A stretch of 64,000 nucleotides of DNA, taken from Streptomyces hyderabadensis (lineage in GTDB: Bacteria; Actinomycetota; Actinomycetes; Streptomycetales; Streptomycetaceae). Location: assembly GCF_020404845.1 (NCBI RefSeq), contig NZ_JAIOJZ010000008.1:114769-178768 (forward strand). The letters are read 5' to 3'. Position numbers and translations under genes: made by a program. Positions 46,474 through 56,601 of the stretch are shown one piece after another. The number at the start of each line of letters is the position of its first letter. Within the stretch, counting starts at the first letter, position 1. The notes beneath the pieces were generated by a model. The model ran no database searches, was not told the DNA's origin, and worked only from the letters and a program-made list of their open reading frames with translations.

Positions 46474-46938
46474 TCAGCCCGCCGCCGCCGTCGGCTCGGC
46501 CGGGTTGCGGAGCCCTTCCGCGGCGTCCGCGACCCGGCGGATCAGGTCGATGAAGACCGCCTGCTCGTCGGCGGCGAGCGGGGCCAGGAACACCTGGTTC
46601 ATCCGGGCGATGCGCACGCCCAGCCTGCGGTGGACGCGCAGCCCCTCGTCGGTGAGCCGGAGCAGGGACCGGCGGCCGTCCTGCGGGTCCCGGACCTTGT
46701 CGAGCAGCCCGCGGCGGCCGAGCCGGCTGACCACCTCCGCGATGGTGGACCGGTCCAGGCCCACCCTCTCCCCCACGGTCCGCTGGTCCAGGCCCGGCTC
46801 GGCGACCAGGGCGTTGAGGACGGCGTACTGCGGCGAGGTGGTCTCCTCCGAGACCATCGTGTTCCACAGCAGGTAGTGCGCCTGCTGCAGCCGCCGGGCC
46901 AGGTGGCCGGGGTGGGTGGCCAGATCGACCGCTGCCAT
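46474..46938 (-). CDS. pcaV: MarR-family regulator of the pca operon (PcaV-like)
   Basis: A 154-residue MarR repressor divergent from pcaI. The winged helix shows LNALVAEPGLDQRTVGERVGLDRSTIAEVVSRLGRRGLL and the wing RDPQDGRRSLLRLTDEG; the N-terminal helix has HLARRLQQAHYLLWN. In S. coelicolor PcaV represses the pca genes and releases DNA on binding protocatechuate; the same arrangement here supports that role. I set the start at the ATG with AGGGGAG about 8 nt upstream; an ATG 27 nt earlier is in frame but lacks a comparable site. The candidate operator lies between the two divergent starts. Confidence 0.92.
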   Translation of the reverse strand: MAAVDLATHPGHLARRLQQAHYLLWNTMVSEETTSPQYAVLNALVAEPGLDQRTVGERVGLDRSTIAEVVSRLGRRGLLDKVRDPQDGRRSLLRLTDEGLRVHRRLGVRIARMNQVFLAPLAADEQAVFIDLIRRVADAAEGLRNPAEPTAAAG

Positions 46939-47021
46939 GCGCGCACTCCCCTGGGTGACTTTCATCGGTGCACTGACGATACACGGCACCGAGTGCGGAC
47001 GCTCCAGAACGCCGCATAGGG

Positions 47022-47041
47022 CCTACCTCGCATTTTGTAGG
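47022..47041. promoter_or_regulatory. Dyad CCTAC-N10-GTAGG, candidate PcaV operator
   Basis: A perfect 5-bp inverted repeat with 10-nt spacer, immediately upstream of TTGACG (47044-47049), a plausible -35 for pcaI. Position and symmetry suit a MarR-type operator. Whether it is the actual PcaV site needs testing. Confidence 0.5.
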
Positions 47042-47149
47042 TCTTGACGCCCCGGCCGTCCGGTGGCAGCGTGTGGGAAACCTCGCTTGAATACTCAGTG
47101 CCCTGACTATCTGGTCCCCGGGGCGCGCGGAAGAGATGGGGCTTCTCGG

Positions 47150-47904
47150 ATGGACAAGGTGGTGGCCACGGCCGGTGCGGCGGTGGCCGACGTGCCCGAC
47201 GGCGCGTCGCTCGCGGTGGGCGGTTTCGGGCTGAGCGGTGTGCCGAACGTGCTGATCCAGGCGCTGTACGAGCGCGGGACCGGCGGGCTGTCGGTGGTCT
47301 CCAACAACTGCGGGGCGATGGACTCCGGGCTGGCCGTCCTGCTGGCCGCCGGGCGCATCGCCCGGGTGACCGGGTCCTACATCGGCGCGAACAAGGAGTT
47401 CGCCCGCCAGTACCTCGGCGGGGAGCTGGAGGTGGAGATGATCCCCCAGGGCACCCTGGCCGAGCGGCTGCGGGCCGGCGGCGCGGGCATCCCCGCCTTC
47501 TACACCCCGGCCGGGGTCGGCACCCAGGTCGCCGACGGCGGGCTGCCGTGGCGGTACGACGGGTCCGGCGGCGTCGCGCTGGCCTCGCCGCCGAAGGAGG
47601 TCCGCGAGTTCGACGGGACCCAGTACGTCCTGGAGCGCGGCATCCGCACGGACTTCGCGCTGGTCCGCGCGGCCAAGGGCGACCGGCACGGCAACCTGGT
47701 CTTCGCGAAGTCCTCCCGCAACTTCAACCCGCTGGCCGCGATGGCCGGCCGGGTGACGATCGCCGAGGTGGAGGAGCTGGTCGAGCCGGGCGGCATCGAC
47801 CCGGACGCGGTGCACCTGCCGGGGATCTTCGTCCAGCGGGTGGTGGCGCTCACCCCCGAGCAGGCCGCCGACAAGAAGATCGAGAAGCGGACGGTGACTT
47901 CCTG

Positions 47905-47905
<1 letters not shown>
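47150..47905 (+). CDS. pcaI: 3-oxoadipate CoA-transferase subunit A
   Basis: Alpha subunit of succinyl-CoA:3-oxoadipate CoA-transferase, activating 3-oxoadipate. The 251-residue product carries the family I CoA-transferase signature [17 protein letters not shown], then NNCG and [25 protein letters not shown]. It is the first gene of the pca operon. Its stop overlaps the pcaJ start (TGATG). The upstream in-frame extension lacks similarity and a ribosome site, so the ATG giving MDKVVATAG is used. The promoter region with TTGACG and the MarR dyad lies about 100 nt upstream. Confidence 0.95.
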
Positions 47906-48545
<640 letters not shown>

Positions 48546-48549
<4 letters not shown>

Positions 48550-49748
48550 GGGACGTCTACATCGTCGACGCGGTGCGCACCCCGTTCGGCAGGTACAACG
48601 GAGGTCTGGCGGGCGTGCGCCCGGACGACCTCGCCGCGCACGCGATCCGGGAACTCCTCGGCCGCACCCCTGACCTGGACCCGTCCCGGATCGACGACGT
48701 GTACTTCGGGAACGCCAACGGCGCCGGCGAGGAGAACCGCAACGTCGCCCGCATGGCCGCCCTCCTGGCCGGCCTGCCCACCACCGTCCCCGGCGTCACG
48801 GTGAACCGGCTGTGCGCCTCCGGCCTCGAAGCGGTGATCCAGGCCGCGCGCGCCATCGCGGTCGGCGACGCCTCGGTCGCGCTCGCGGGCGGCGTGGAGT
48901 CGATGACCCGGGCGCCGTACGTGCTGCCCAAGCCGGACCGGCCCTTCCCGGCCGGACACACCGAGATGTACTCGACCACCCTGGGCTGGCGCATGGTCAA
49001 CCCGGCGATGGACCCGCAGTGGACCATCCCGCTCGGCGAGTCGGCGGAGCTGATCGCCGACAAGCACAAGATCACCCGCGAGCAGCAGGACGAGTACGCC
49101 CTCGGCTCGCACCGGAAGGCGGCCCGCGCCCAGGCCGACGGCCTCTTCGAGACCGAGCTGGCCCCCGTCCCCGTGCCGCGCCGCAAGGGCGACCCGGTGG
49201 ACTTCGCCGCCGACGAGTGCGTACGCGCGGACGCCTCCCTGGAGGCGATGGCGAAGCTCAGGCCGTCGTTCCGGAAGACCGACGGGACGGTGACCGCCGG
49301 GAACGCCTCCCCGCTCAACGACGGTGCCGCCGCGCTGCTCCTGGTCGACGAGGAGGGTCTCAAGGCCACCGGGCGCGAGCCGCTCGCCCGGGTCTCGGCC
49401 ACCGGGATCTCGGCCACCGACCCGCAGTACTTCGGCCTCGCCCCCGTCCAGGCGGTGAACCGCGCACTCGCCCGGGCCGGACGGACCTTCGCCGACCTCG
49501 ACGTGCTCGAACTCAACGAGGCCTTCGCCGCCCAGGTGCTGGGCTGCGTCGCCGAGTGGCCCGAGTTCGACCCCGCGGTGCTCAACCCGCAGGGCGGCGC
49601 CATCGCCCTCGGCCACCCGCTCGGCGCCTCCGGCGCCCGCCTCGCCGGCACCGTCGCCCACCAGCTCGCCCGCAAGGGGAGCGGCACCGGCATCGCCACC
49701 CTCTGCATCGGCGTCGGCCAGGGCCTCGCGCTGGTCCTCGACCGCTAG
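48546..49748 (+). CDS. pcaF: 3-oxoadipyl-CoA thiolase
   Basis: Cleaves 3-oxoadipyl-CoA into acetyl-CoA and succinyl-CoA, the last step of the pathway. The 400-residue thiolase has [15 protein letters not shown] (nucleophile, about residue 90), the loop [12 protein letters not shown], the His motif [17 protein letters not shown] and the second cysteine in LCIGVGQG. It starts with GTG inside the pcaJ stop. A second thiolase in the window (the FadA-like one) is a separate gene with clearly different sequence. Confidence 0.95.
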
Positions 49749-49767
49749 TCACCCCAGGGACTCACCC

Positions 49768-50541
49768 ATGACTCTCACCCAGCACGACATCGACGCGGAG
49801 ATCGCGGCCGAGCACGCCGCCTACGAGAAGCGGGTCGCCGACGGCGCGCCCGTCGAACACCACCCGCGCCGCGACTACGCCCCGTACCGCTCCTCGGTGC
49901 TGCGCCACCCGAAGCAGCCGCCGATCGCCATCGACGTCACCAAGGACCCGGAGCTGGTGGAGCTGTCCTCGCCCGCCTTCGGGGAACGGGACATCACCGA
50001 GATCGACAACGACCTGACCCGGCAGCACACCGGGGAGCCGGTCGGCGAGCGCATCACCGTCTCCGGCCGCCTCCTCGACCGGAACGGCAGGCCGGTGCGC
50101 GGGCAGCTCGTGGAGATCTGGCAGGCCAACTCGGCCGGGCGGTACGCGCACCAGCGCGAGCAGCACGACGCGCCGCTGGACCCGAACTTCACCGGGGTGG
50201 GCCGCACCCTTTCCGACGACGACGGCTTCTACCGCTTCACGACCGTGCAGCCCGGCCCCTACCCGTGGCGCAACCACGTCAACGCCTGGCGTCCGGCGCA
50301 CATCCACTTCTCCGTGTTCGGCTCGGCCTTCACCCAGCGCCTGGTCACGCAGATGTACTTCCCGAACGACCCGCTGTTCCCGTACGACCCGATCCTGCAG
50401 TCGGTGACGGACGACGCCGCCCGTCAGCGGCTGATCGCGACCTACGACCACAGCCTGTCCGTACCGGAGTTCTCCCTCGGCTACCACTGGGACATCGTGC
50501 TCGACGGCCCGAACGCCACCTGGATCGAAGAAGGACGCTGA
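49768..50541 (+). CDS. pcaH: Protocatechuate 3,4-dioxygenase beta subunit
   Basis: Iron-binding subunit of the intradiol ring-cleavage enzyme that opens protocatechuate to 3-carboxy-cis,cis-muconate. In the 257-residue protein the non-haem Fe(III) ligands are visible in order: Tyr in NSAGRYAHQ, Tyr in GPYPWRNH, and His residues in HIHFSVFG. The conserved RGQLVEIWQANSAGRY stretch is typical of the beta subunit. It follows pcaF by 19 nt with a CAGGGA ribosome site and precedes pcaG by 6 nt. Confidence 0.95.
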   Translation: MTLTQHDIDAEIAAEHAAYEKRVADGAPVEHHPRRDYAPYRSSVLRHPKQPPIAIDVTKDPELVELSSPAFGERDITEIDNDLTRQHTGEPVGERITVSGRLLDRNGRPVRGQLVEIWQANSAGRYAHQREQHDAPLDPNFTGVGRTLSDDDGFYRFTTVQPGPYPWRNHVNAWRPAHIHFSVFGSAFTQRLVTQMYFPNDPLFPYDPILQSVTDDAARQRLIATYDHSLSVPEFSLGYHWDIVLDGPNATWIEEGR

Positions 50542-50547
50542 CCCGCC

Positions 50548-51153
50548 ATGACGAAGATCGACACCAGCAGCCCGGAGCAGGTGCTGCCCACGCCGTCGCA
50601 CACGGTCGGCCCCTTCTACGGGTACGCGCTGCCCTTCCGCGGCGGCGAGGACATCGCGCCCGCCGGGCATCCCGACACACTCACCGTGCACGGGTACGTG
50701 TACGACGGCGAGGGCAACCCGCTGCCGGACGCCCTGGTGGAGGTGTGGGGGCCCGACCCCGAGGGCAACGTGCCGACCGCCGACGGCTCGATGCGGCGCG
50801 ATCCGGCCTCCGGCGGTTTCCTCGGCCGCAACGGCGTGGAGTTCACCGGCTTCGGTCGCATCCAGACCGACGCGAACGGCCACTGGTACGCCCGGACGCT
50901 GCGGCCGGGGGCACGCGGGCGGAGCGCGCCGTACCTGAGCGTGTGCGTGTTCGCGCGCGGGCTGCTCGTGCACCTGTTCACCCGGATCTACCTGCCGGGC
51001 GACGAGACGGCGCTCGCCGCCGACCCGCTGCTGGCCCGGGTGCCGGCCGGGCGCCGCGACACGCTGATCGCGGCGGACGAGGGCCACGGGACGTACCGTT
51101 TCGACATCCGCCTTCAGGGCGAGGGCGAGACGGTCTTCCTGGAGTTCCAGTGA
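50548..51153 (+). CDS. pcaG: Protocatechuate 3,4-dioxygenase alpha subunit
   Basis: Non-iron subunit pairing with PcaH. The 201-residue product has PSHTVGPFYGYALPF near the start, then DALVEVWGPDPEG and FGRIQTDANGHWYARTLRPG, all normal for PcaG, and lacks the full Fe ligand set, as expected. The last bases of the gene overlap the pcaB start (GTGA). The substrate-binding arginine expected in the alpha subunit is probably in the LRPGARGRSAPY region, read only by eye. Confidence 0.94.
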   Translation: MTKIDTSSPEQVLPTPSHTVGPFYGYALPFRGGEDIAPAGHPDTLTVHGYVYDGEGNPLPDALVEVWGPDPEGNVPTADGSMRRDPASGGFLGRNGVEFTGFGRIQTDANGHWYARTLRPGARGRSAPYLSVCVFARGLLVHLFTRIYLPGDETALAADPLLARVPAGRRDTLIAADEGHGTYRFDIRLQGEGETVFLEFQ

Positions 51154-52508
51154 CATCACCTGCCGATCCCGCCGACACCGGCACCTGCGCCGACACGAGC
51201 CTGCTCGCCCCCGGGTGGGCGGGCTCGCCCGCCGCCGCCGCGACCGGCGACCGCGCCTATCTGCGGGCGCTGCTCGACGCGGAGGCGGCACTGACGCGGG
51301 CCCAGGCCGCGCTGGGGCTCGCCCCGGCCGAGGCGGCGGACGCGGTCGGCGCGGCCGCGGCGGACCCCGATGCCTTCGACGCGCGGTCGGTGGCCGAGCG
51401 CGCCCGGGGCGGCGGGAACCCGGTCATCCCCCTGGTGGCCGACCTGACACGGGCGGTGGGCGAGCCGTACGCCCCCTATGTGCACCGGGGCGCGACCAGC
51501 CAGGACATCCTGGACACGGCGGCGATGCTGGTCGCCGCCCGGACCCTCGACCTGCTGCTGCCGGATCTGGCCCGCACCGAGCGGGCGCTGGCCGGACTGG
51601 CCGCCGAGCACCGGGACACACCGATGCCGGGCCGGACCCTCACCCAGCACGCCGTGCCGACGGCCTTCGGGCTCAAGGCGGCCGGATGGCGCTCGCTGGT
51701 GCTGGACGCACGGGACAGGATCACGGCGGTGCGGGACGCGCTGCCCGTCCAGCTCGGCGGCGCGGCGGGCACCCTGGCCGCCTTCGAGGCGTACGGCGCG
51801 ACGGACCCGGTCGGGCTCGTGGCGGAGTACGCGCGTGAACTGGGCCTGCGCGCCCCGCTGTTGCCCTGGCACGCGCTGCGCACTCCGGTCGCGGACCTGG
51901 CCGGCGCCCTGGCCTTCGCCGCCGGGGCGCTCGGGAAGATCGCCGTGGACGTGCTGACGCTGGCCCGCACCGAGATCGGCGAGGTCGCCGAGGGCAGCGG
52001 GGGCGGCTCGTCGGCGATGCCGCACAAGGCCAACCCGGTGCGGTCCACGCTGATCGCGGCGGCCGCCCGGCGCGCCCCGCAGCTCGCCGCCACGCTGTAC
52101 GGCTCGCTGGCCGCCGAGGACGAGCGTCCCGCCGGTGCCTGGCACGCCGAGTGGGAGCCGCTGCGGGACCTGCTGCGGCTGACCGGCGGTGCCGCCCGGG
52201 ACGCCGCGGAGCTGGCCGAGGGGCTGCGGGTGCGCCCGGACGTGATGCGGGCGCACCTCGGGCTCACCCACGGGCTGATCGTCTCGGAGCGGCTCTCGGC
52301 CGAACTGGCGCCGGTGCTCGGGCGGGCCCGCGCCAAGGAACTGCTCACCGAACTGGCGGCGCGCGCCTACGCCGAGGACCGGAGCCTGGGCGAACTGCTC
52401 GCCGGGGTACCGGAGTTGCGGGACCTCGACCTGGCCGGCCTCACCGACCCCGCCCGCTATCCGGGCGCCGCTGCCGCCCTCACCGACCGTGCTCTGGAGC
52501 GACGTTGA
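51150..52508 (+). CDS. pcaB: 3-carboxy-cis,cis-muconate cycloisomerase
   Basis: Converts 3-carboxy-cis,cis-muconate to 4-carboxymuconolactone. A 452-residue member of the fumarase/aspartase superfamily, shown by the signature GSSAMPHKANPVRS (about residue 284) and by VHRGATSQDILDTAAMLV and GRTLTQHAVPTAFGLKA. The C-terminal helical part is complete. It starts with GTG overlapping the pcaG stop and ends inside the pcaL start, so translation is coupled on both sides. Confidence 0.95.
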   Translation: MTSPADPADTGTCADTSLLAPGWAGSPAAAATGDRAYLRALLDAEAALTRAQAALGLAPAEAADAVGAAAADPDAFDARSVAERARGGGNPVIPLVADLTRAVGEPYAPYVHRGATSQDILDTAAMLVAARTLDLLLPDLARTERALAGLAAEHRDTPMPGRTLTQHAVPTAFGLKAAGWRSLVLDARDRITAVRDALPVQLGGAAGTLAAFEAYGATDPVGLVAEYARELGLRAPLLPWHALRTPVADLAGALAFAAGALGKIAVDVLTLARTEIGEVAEGSGGGSSAMPHKANPVRSTLIAAAARRAPQLAATLYGSLAAEDERPAGAWHAEWEPLRDLLRLTGGAARDAAELAEGLRVRPDVMRAHLGLTHGLIVSERLSAELAPVLGRARAKELLTELAARAYAEDRSLGELLAGVPELRDLDLAGLTDPARYPGAAAALTDRALERR

Positions 52509-53632
52509 CGACCCTGCTCAACCACCTGTCCGAAGGCCCCGAGTCCGCTCCCCCGCTGCTGCTCGGCCCCTCGCTGGGCACCTCGTACGCGCTGTGGGAC
52601 GCGGTGGCGCCCGAGCTGTCCATCGGGCACCGGGTGATCCGCTGGGACCTGCCGGGGCACGGGGGCTCGCCGGCCGGCCTGATCGGGCCCGGCGCCACCG
52701 TCGGGGACCTGGCCGATCTGGTGCTCGCGCTCGCCGACTCGCTCGGGGTGGAGCGGTTCGCCCACGCCGGGGTGTCCCTGGGCGGCGCGGTGGGCCTGCA
52801 TCTGGCCGTGCACCACCCGGAGCGGGTGTCGTCGCTGGCGGTGGTCTGCTCGTCGGCGCACTTCAACGGCGCCAAGGCATGGCGGGAACGGGCCGCGCAG
52901 GTGCGCGAGGAGGGCCTGGACCGGCTGGCGCAGAGCGCGGACGCGCGGTGGTTCACCCCGGGGTTCACCGTGCCGCGGCTGGTCCGGGACCACCGAGAGG
53001 CCGACCCTGGCGCGTACGCGGCCTGCTGCGACGCGCTGGCCGCCTTCGACCTGCGGGACCGGCTCGGGGAGATCTCCGCGCCGACGCTGCTGATCGCGGG
53101 GCGCGAGGACCCGGCCACGCCGCCCGCGCACCTGCGGGAGATCGCCGACGCGGTGCCGGGAGCGACGCTGACCGAACTCCCGGGCGCCTCGCACCTGGCG
53201 CCGGCCGAACGCCCCGAGGCGGTGCTGACCGCGCTGCGGGCGCACCTCGACGGCGGGGCCCGGCGGGGCATGGCGGTGCGGCGCGAGGTGCTGGGCGACG
53301 CGCACGTGGACCGGGCGCAGGGGCGGCAGACGCCGTTCACCGCCCGCTTCCAGGACTTCATCTCGCGCTACGCGTGGGGCGAGATCTGGACCGACGAGAC
53401 GCTCTCGCGCCGGGAGCGCAGCATGATCACGCTGACGGCCCTGGTCGCACACGGCCACTACGAGGAGCTGGCCATGCATGTGCGGGCGGCGCGGCGCAAC
53501 GGGCTGAGCGCGGACGAGATCGGCGCGGTGCTGCTCCAGACGGCGGTGTACTGCGGGGTGCCGGCGGCGAACTCGGCGTTCGCGACGGCCCAGCGGGTGC
53601 TGGCCGAGGAGGCGGACGGCGCCGCGGAGTGA
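52505..53632 (+). CDS. pcaL: Fused 3-oxoadipate enol-lactonase / 4-carboxymuconolactone decarboxylase
   Basis: A 375-residue PcaL fusion that does two successive steps. The N-terminal alpha/beta-hydrolase (about 1-255, PcaD-like) has the nucleophile elbow GVSLGGAVG (Ser about residue 93) and the catalytic His in GASHLAPAERP. The C-terminal carboxymuconolactone decarboxylase part (about 265-375, PcaC-like) has RFQDFISRYAWGEIWTDETLSRRERSMI and HVRAARRNGLSADEI. The fusion is known in actinomycetes. The start is TTG overlapping the pcaB stop (TTGA), an unusual start that the operon spacing supports. It is the last gene of the operon and is followed convergently by the LAL-like ATPase gene. Confidence 0.94.
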   Translation: MTTLLNHLSEGPESAPPLLLGPSLGTSYALWDAVAPELSIGHRVIRWDLPGHGGSPAGLIGPGATVGDLADLVLALADSLGVERFAHAGVSLGGAVGLHLAVHHPERVSSLAVVCSSAHFNGAKAWRERAAQVREEGLDRLAQSADARWFTPGFTVPRLVRDHREADPGAYAACCDALAAFDLRDRLGEISAPTLLIAGREDPATPPAHLREIADAVPGATLTELPGASHLAPAERPEAVLTALRAHLDGGARRGMAVRREVLGDAHVDRAQGRQTPFTARFQDFISRYAWGEIWTDETLSRRERSMITLTALVAHGHYEELAMHVRAARRNGLSADEIGAVLLQTAVYCGVPAANSAFATAQRVLAEEADGAAE

Positions 53633-53659
53633 CACCCCGCGGCGGCTCCTGACGGGGCC

Positions 53660-56338
53660 TCAGCCCGCGTGCCCCGCCGCCAGGGCCTCGCGGGCGCGGG
53701 CCGCGAGGCCGTCGGCGCCGCAGGACTCGGCCAGCGCCAGGCCCCGGTCCAGCTCGGCCGCCGAGCGGGCCGCGATGCCGTACTCCACGCGGGCCGCGGC
53801 GTGCTCGTACTGGCAGGGCGAGGCCTCCAGGTAGGTGACGGCCTGGGCGGCGAGCCGGACCGCGCGCTGGCCGGTCTCCAGCGCGGCGGCGCAGCGCAGG
53901 GCCTCCCCTATCGCCGTGTCGGTGCCGAAGCGCTCGGCCTGGCGGCGGGCGTCGGTGGCCAGTTGGGCGGCGCGGCCGGGATCCTCGCCGGCCAGCGCCC
54001 GGGCCAGTTCGGTCGCCCAGGGGACGACCACCGGGTTGTGCCGGCCGCGCGCGGCGGCGGCCTTCTCTGCGGCCTCCAGTTCGTTGATGCCCTCCTTGGT
54101 GCGGCCGGTGGCGAGCAGCAGCCGCCCGCGCACCGGGCGGGGGTCGGGCAGCACGATCGTCGACGGGTACGGCGGTGCGAAGCCGTACTGGTCGGCGACG
54201 GTCCGGGCCTCCTCGACATGGCCGCGGGCGAGCAGGGTGTCGACCAGGTTGCAGGTCGCCGACCAGTACAGCGGCAGCCCGCGGCCGACGCGTTCGGCGA
54301 TGCGCAGGGACGCGCGCAGCGGCTGCTCGGCCTCCTTGAGACGGCCCCGCCTGCGGTGGCCGAGCCCGACGTAGGCGTGCGCGAGGGAGAGGTGCCCGCC
54401 GCTCCAGCCGGCGCTCTCGTAGGCGCGCAGGGCCTCGGTGAACAGTGCCTCGGCGCGGTCGAGCCGGTCGGCGTAGGCGTAGGAGCTGGCCAGCATCATC
54501 GGCAGTTCCAGGCCCCACTCGGTGTCGGTCCAGCCGAGTCCGGGGGCCAGGCGGCCGTTGACCAGGGCGCGGTCGCACAGCTCGACGACCTCCTCGGCGC
54601 TCTCGCCGTGGGTCATGGCGTCGAAGCCGCGCAGGATGAGCAGGGCGCGCTCGGCGTTGTCGCGGCCGGTGCAGGTGGCGGCGAGTTCGGCCAGGCGGGC
54701 GGAGCGGTGGGGCGATGAGGTCTCGCCCGCGTGGATGCCCTCCCACATGTACTGGGCGGCCTGGAGCCGCAGCCGGGCCGAGGGGTCGGGGTTGCGGGCG
54801 GCCTCCGCCTCGACGGTGCGGACGGCCTCCTCCAGCTGGTCGTTGTGGAGCAGGGCCTGGGAGAGCCGGAAGACGGCGTCCACCCGCTGCTCGCCGTCGA
54901 GACCGGGCATGGCGAGCGCCGTGCGCAGGTGGCCGATGGTGGTGGCGGGTGCGGTCAGGAGCGTGGCGCAGCCCAGTTCGAACAGCACGCGCGCGTGGGA
55001 CTGGGGCAACGGCGGTTCCTGCAGGGCCCGTTCGAGGCAGCGCCGGGCCGCGTCGGGGGCGCCGACGGCGAGGTGTTCGCGGGCGGCCTCGCGCAGCTGG
55101 GCCACGACCTCCTGGTCGTCGTCCGGGTACACCTGGAGCAGGTGCCGGGAGGCGGCCGCCGCACCGAGCCCGGAGTCGGCGACCAGCTGGGCCGCTATGC
55201 CGTGCATCGCGGTGCGCAGCGCGTCGGGGATGGAGTTGTAGACGGCGGTGGCGATCAGCGGGTGGACGAACTCCAGGTCGCCCGCGCCCGGCTGCCCGGC
55301 GGTGGGGTCGGGCACGGACAGGATCCGGGCACCCCTGAGCAGTTCGGCGCAGCGGGCGGCGTCGGCGGGGTCCAGGGTGGCGAGCCTGGCCACCATGTCG
55401 ACGGTGATGCCGCCGCCGAGGATGGCCGCGGCCCAGGCGAACCGGGTGGAGTCGACGCCGAGTTGCTCCAGGCGGGCGACGAGACCACCGCCGCGGGCGG
55501 TGCGGTTCAGGGCGCGCAGTTCGGCGGCCTCCGCCTCGACGGGTTGCAGTTCGCTGTCCTGGACCTTGGCGAGGAGTTCGACGGTTTCGTAGGGGTTGCC
55601 GCCGGTGACGGCCCACACCTCGCGGCAGAACGCCGCCTCGGCGTGCGCGCCGAGGGTGGCGCGGGTGAGCCCGGCCGTCGCCTGCGGGGTGAGGGCGTTC
55701 AGCGGGGCGAGGGGGCGGCCGACGGCGGTGGCCGCCTCCAGGTGCCGGGCGCTGTCGCCGCTGACGTCGCCGGGGCGGCGGGCGAGGACGACCAGGACGG
55801 AGGTCTCGTCGAGCCGTTCGGCGAGCGCGGCCAGCCAGCGCAGGGTCTCCTGGTCGGCCCAGTGGGCGTCGTCGACCAGCAGCACCAGCGGCCACTCCCG
55901 GCGGGCGAGCCGGCGCACGGCGGCGACCAGTCCGTCGCACACGCCCTGCGGGTCGGCCTGCCGCTCGCCGGGGTCCGCTATGCCGAGGGCGGGGCCGGCG
56001 ATGTCGTACCAGTCGCCGAGGTACTCGCGGGCCTCCTCGGGGAGCATCGACACCAGTGCGGGCTGGAGCAGTTGGCGCACCACGTTGAAGGGGACGGACC
56101 TGAGGGTCTCACCGCCGCGTGCCGACCAGACGGTGCAGCCCCGCTCCTCGGCGATGCGGCGGGCCTCGGCGAGCAGCGCCGTCTTGCCGACCCCGGCCTC
56201 GCCGCGGGCCTCCAGCAGGATGCCGGGGGACGAGCGGTCCGCGCACAGGGTGTCCACCGCGCGCGTGATGGTGGCGACTTCCTCGTCGCGCTCCCAGAGG
56301 GAGGCCGGGACGGCGCCCGCCCGCCGTACCTCCGTCAT
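53660..56338 (-). CDS. LAL-type (LuxR-like) STAND/AAA ATPase regulator without DNA-binding domain
   Basis: An 892-residue protein with an N-terminal AAA_16 NTPase (Walker A GEAGVGKTALLAEAR at about 46; Walker B LLVDDAHWADQETLRWLAALA near 150) and a long TPR-like helical region to the end. Large ATP-binding LuxR regulators normally end with a LuxR helix-turn-helix of about 65 residues; here the protein stops at EALAAGHAG, and the 27 nt left before pcaL cannot hold one. So this is a HTH-less LAL relative that could act through protein partners, or a regulator that lost its output domain. The ribosome site GGGGAGG is strong. It converges with pcaL. Confidence 0.85.
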   Translation of the reverse strand: MTEVRRAGAVPASLWERDEEVATITRAVDTLCADRSSPGILLEARGEAGVGKTALLAEARRIAEERGCTVWSARGGETLRSVPFNVVRQLLQPALVSMLPEEAREYLGDWYDIAGPALGIADPGERQADPQGVCDGLVAAVRRLARREWPLVLLVDDAHWADQETLRWLAALAERLDETSVLVVLARRPGDVSGDSARHLEAATAVGRPLAPLNALTPQATAGLTRATLGAHAEAAFCREVWAVTGGNPYETVELLAKVQDSELQPVEAEAAELRALNRTARGGGLVARLEQLGVDSTRFAWAAAILGGGITVDMVARLATLDPADAARCAELLRGARILSVPDPTAGQPGAGDLEFVHPLIATAVYNSIPDALRTAMHGIAAQLVADSGLGAAAASRHLLQVYPDDDQEVVAQLREAAREHLAVGAPDAARRCLERALQEPPLPQSHARVLFELGCATLLTAPATTIGHLRTALAMPGLDGEQRVDAVFRLSQALLHNDQLEEAVRTVEAEAARNPDPSARLRLQAAQYMWEGIHAGETSSPHRSARLAELAATCTGRDNAERALLILRGFDAMTHGESAEEVVELCDRALVNGRLAPGLGWTDTEWGLELPMMLASSYAYADRLDRAEALFTEALRAYESAGWSGGHLSLAHAYVGLGHRRRGRLKEAEQPLRASLRIAERVGRGLPLYWSATCNLVDTLLARGHVEEARTVADQYGFAPPYPSTIVLPDPRPVRGRLLLATGRTKEGINELEAAEKAAAARGRHNPVVVPWATELARALAGEDPGRAAQLATDARRQAERFGTDTAIGEALRCAAALETGQRAVRLAAQAVTYLEASPCQYEHAAARVEYGIAARSAAELDRGLALAESCGADGLAARAREALAAGHAG

Positions 56339-56525
56339 CCCGCTACCTCCCCGAGTCGCCCGAATGACGTACAGAGCCTGAGCCTAGCCCTCCGAACGCG
56401 CAAGTGGTGGGCGCTCCGCCGACCAGTTGCCGTGACGGGTGACATGCGGTAAAGCGTGAACGACGCACCGGGCCCGTCATCAGCGGCGGTGCGGCCGGGT
56501 GCCCGTCAACCTCGCGCGGCGCGCG

Positions 56526-56553
56526 GCACCGGCCGGTCCCCGGTGACCGGTGC
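56526..56553. other. Inverted repeat upstream of the DUF2510 gene
   Basis: GCACCGG and CCGGTGC form a 7-bp hairpin with a 14-nt loop in the 263-nt space between the LAL-type gene and the DUF2510 gene. It could be regulatory or just structural. Confidence 0.3.
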
Positions 56554-56589
56554 GACCGGGCCTCTCATCCGGCTTTCACCGACGCCTCA

Positions 56590-56595
56590 TACGGT
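56590..56595 (+). promoter_or_regulatory. Candidate -10 for a leaderless DUF2510 gene
   Basis: TACGGT ends 6 nt before the ATG. A GGTGGG lies only 3 nt from the ATG, too close to serve as ribosome site. Confidence 0.35.
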
Positions 56596-56601
56596 GGGCA
56601 C

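Noticed and set aside
53427..55940. An 837-codon open frame overlapping the LAL-type gene on the same strand in another frame
   Set aside because: Composition is Arg/Pro/Gly/Ala-rich with no motif, as expected of a GC-driven shadow frame; the real frame has Walker motifs and a strong ribosome site.
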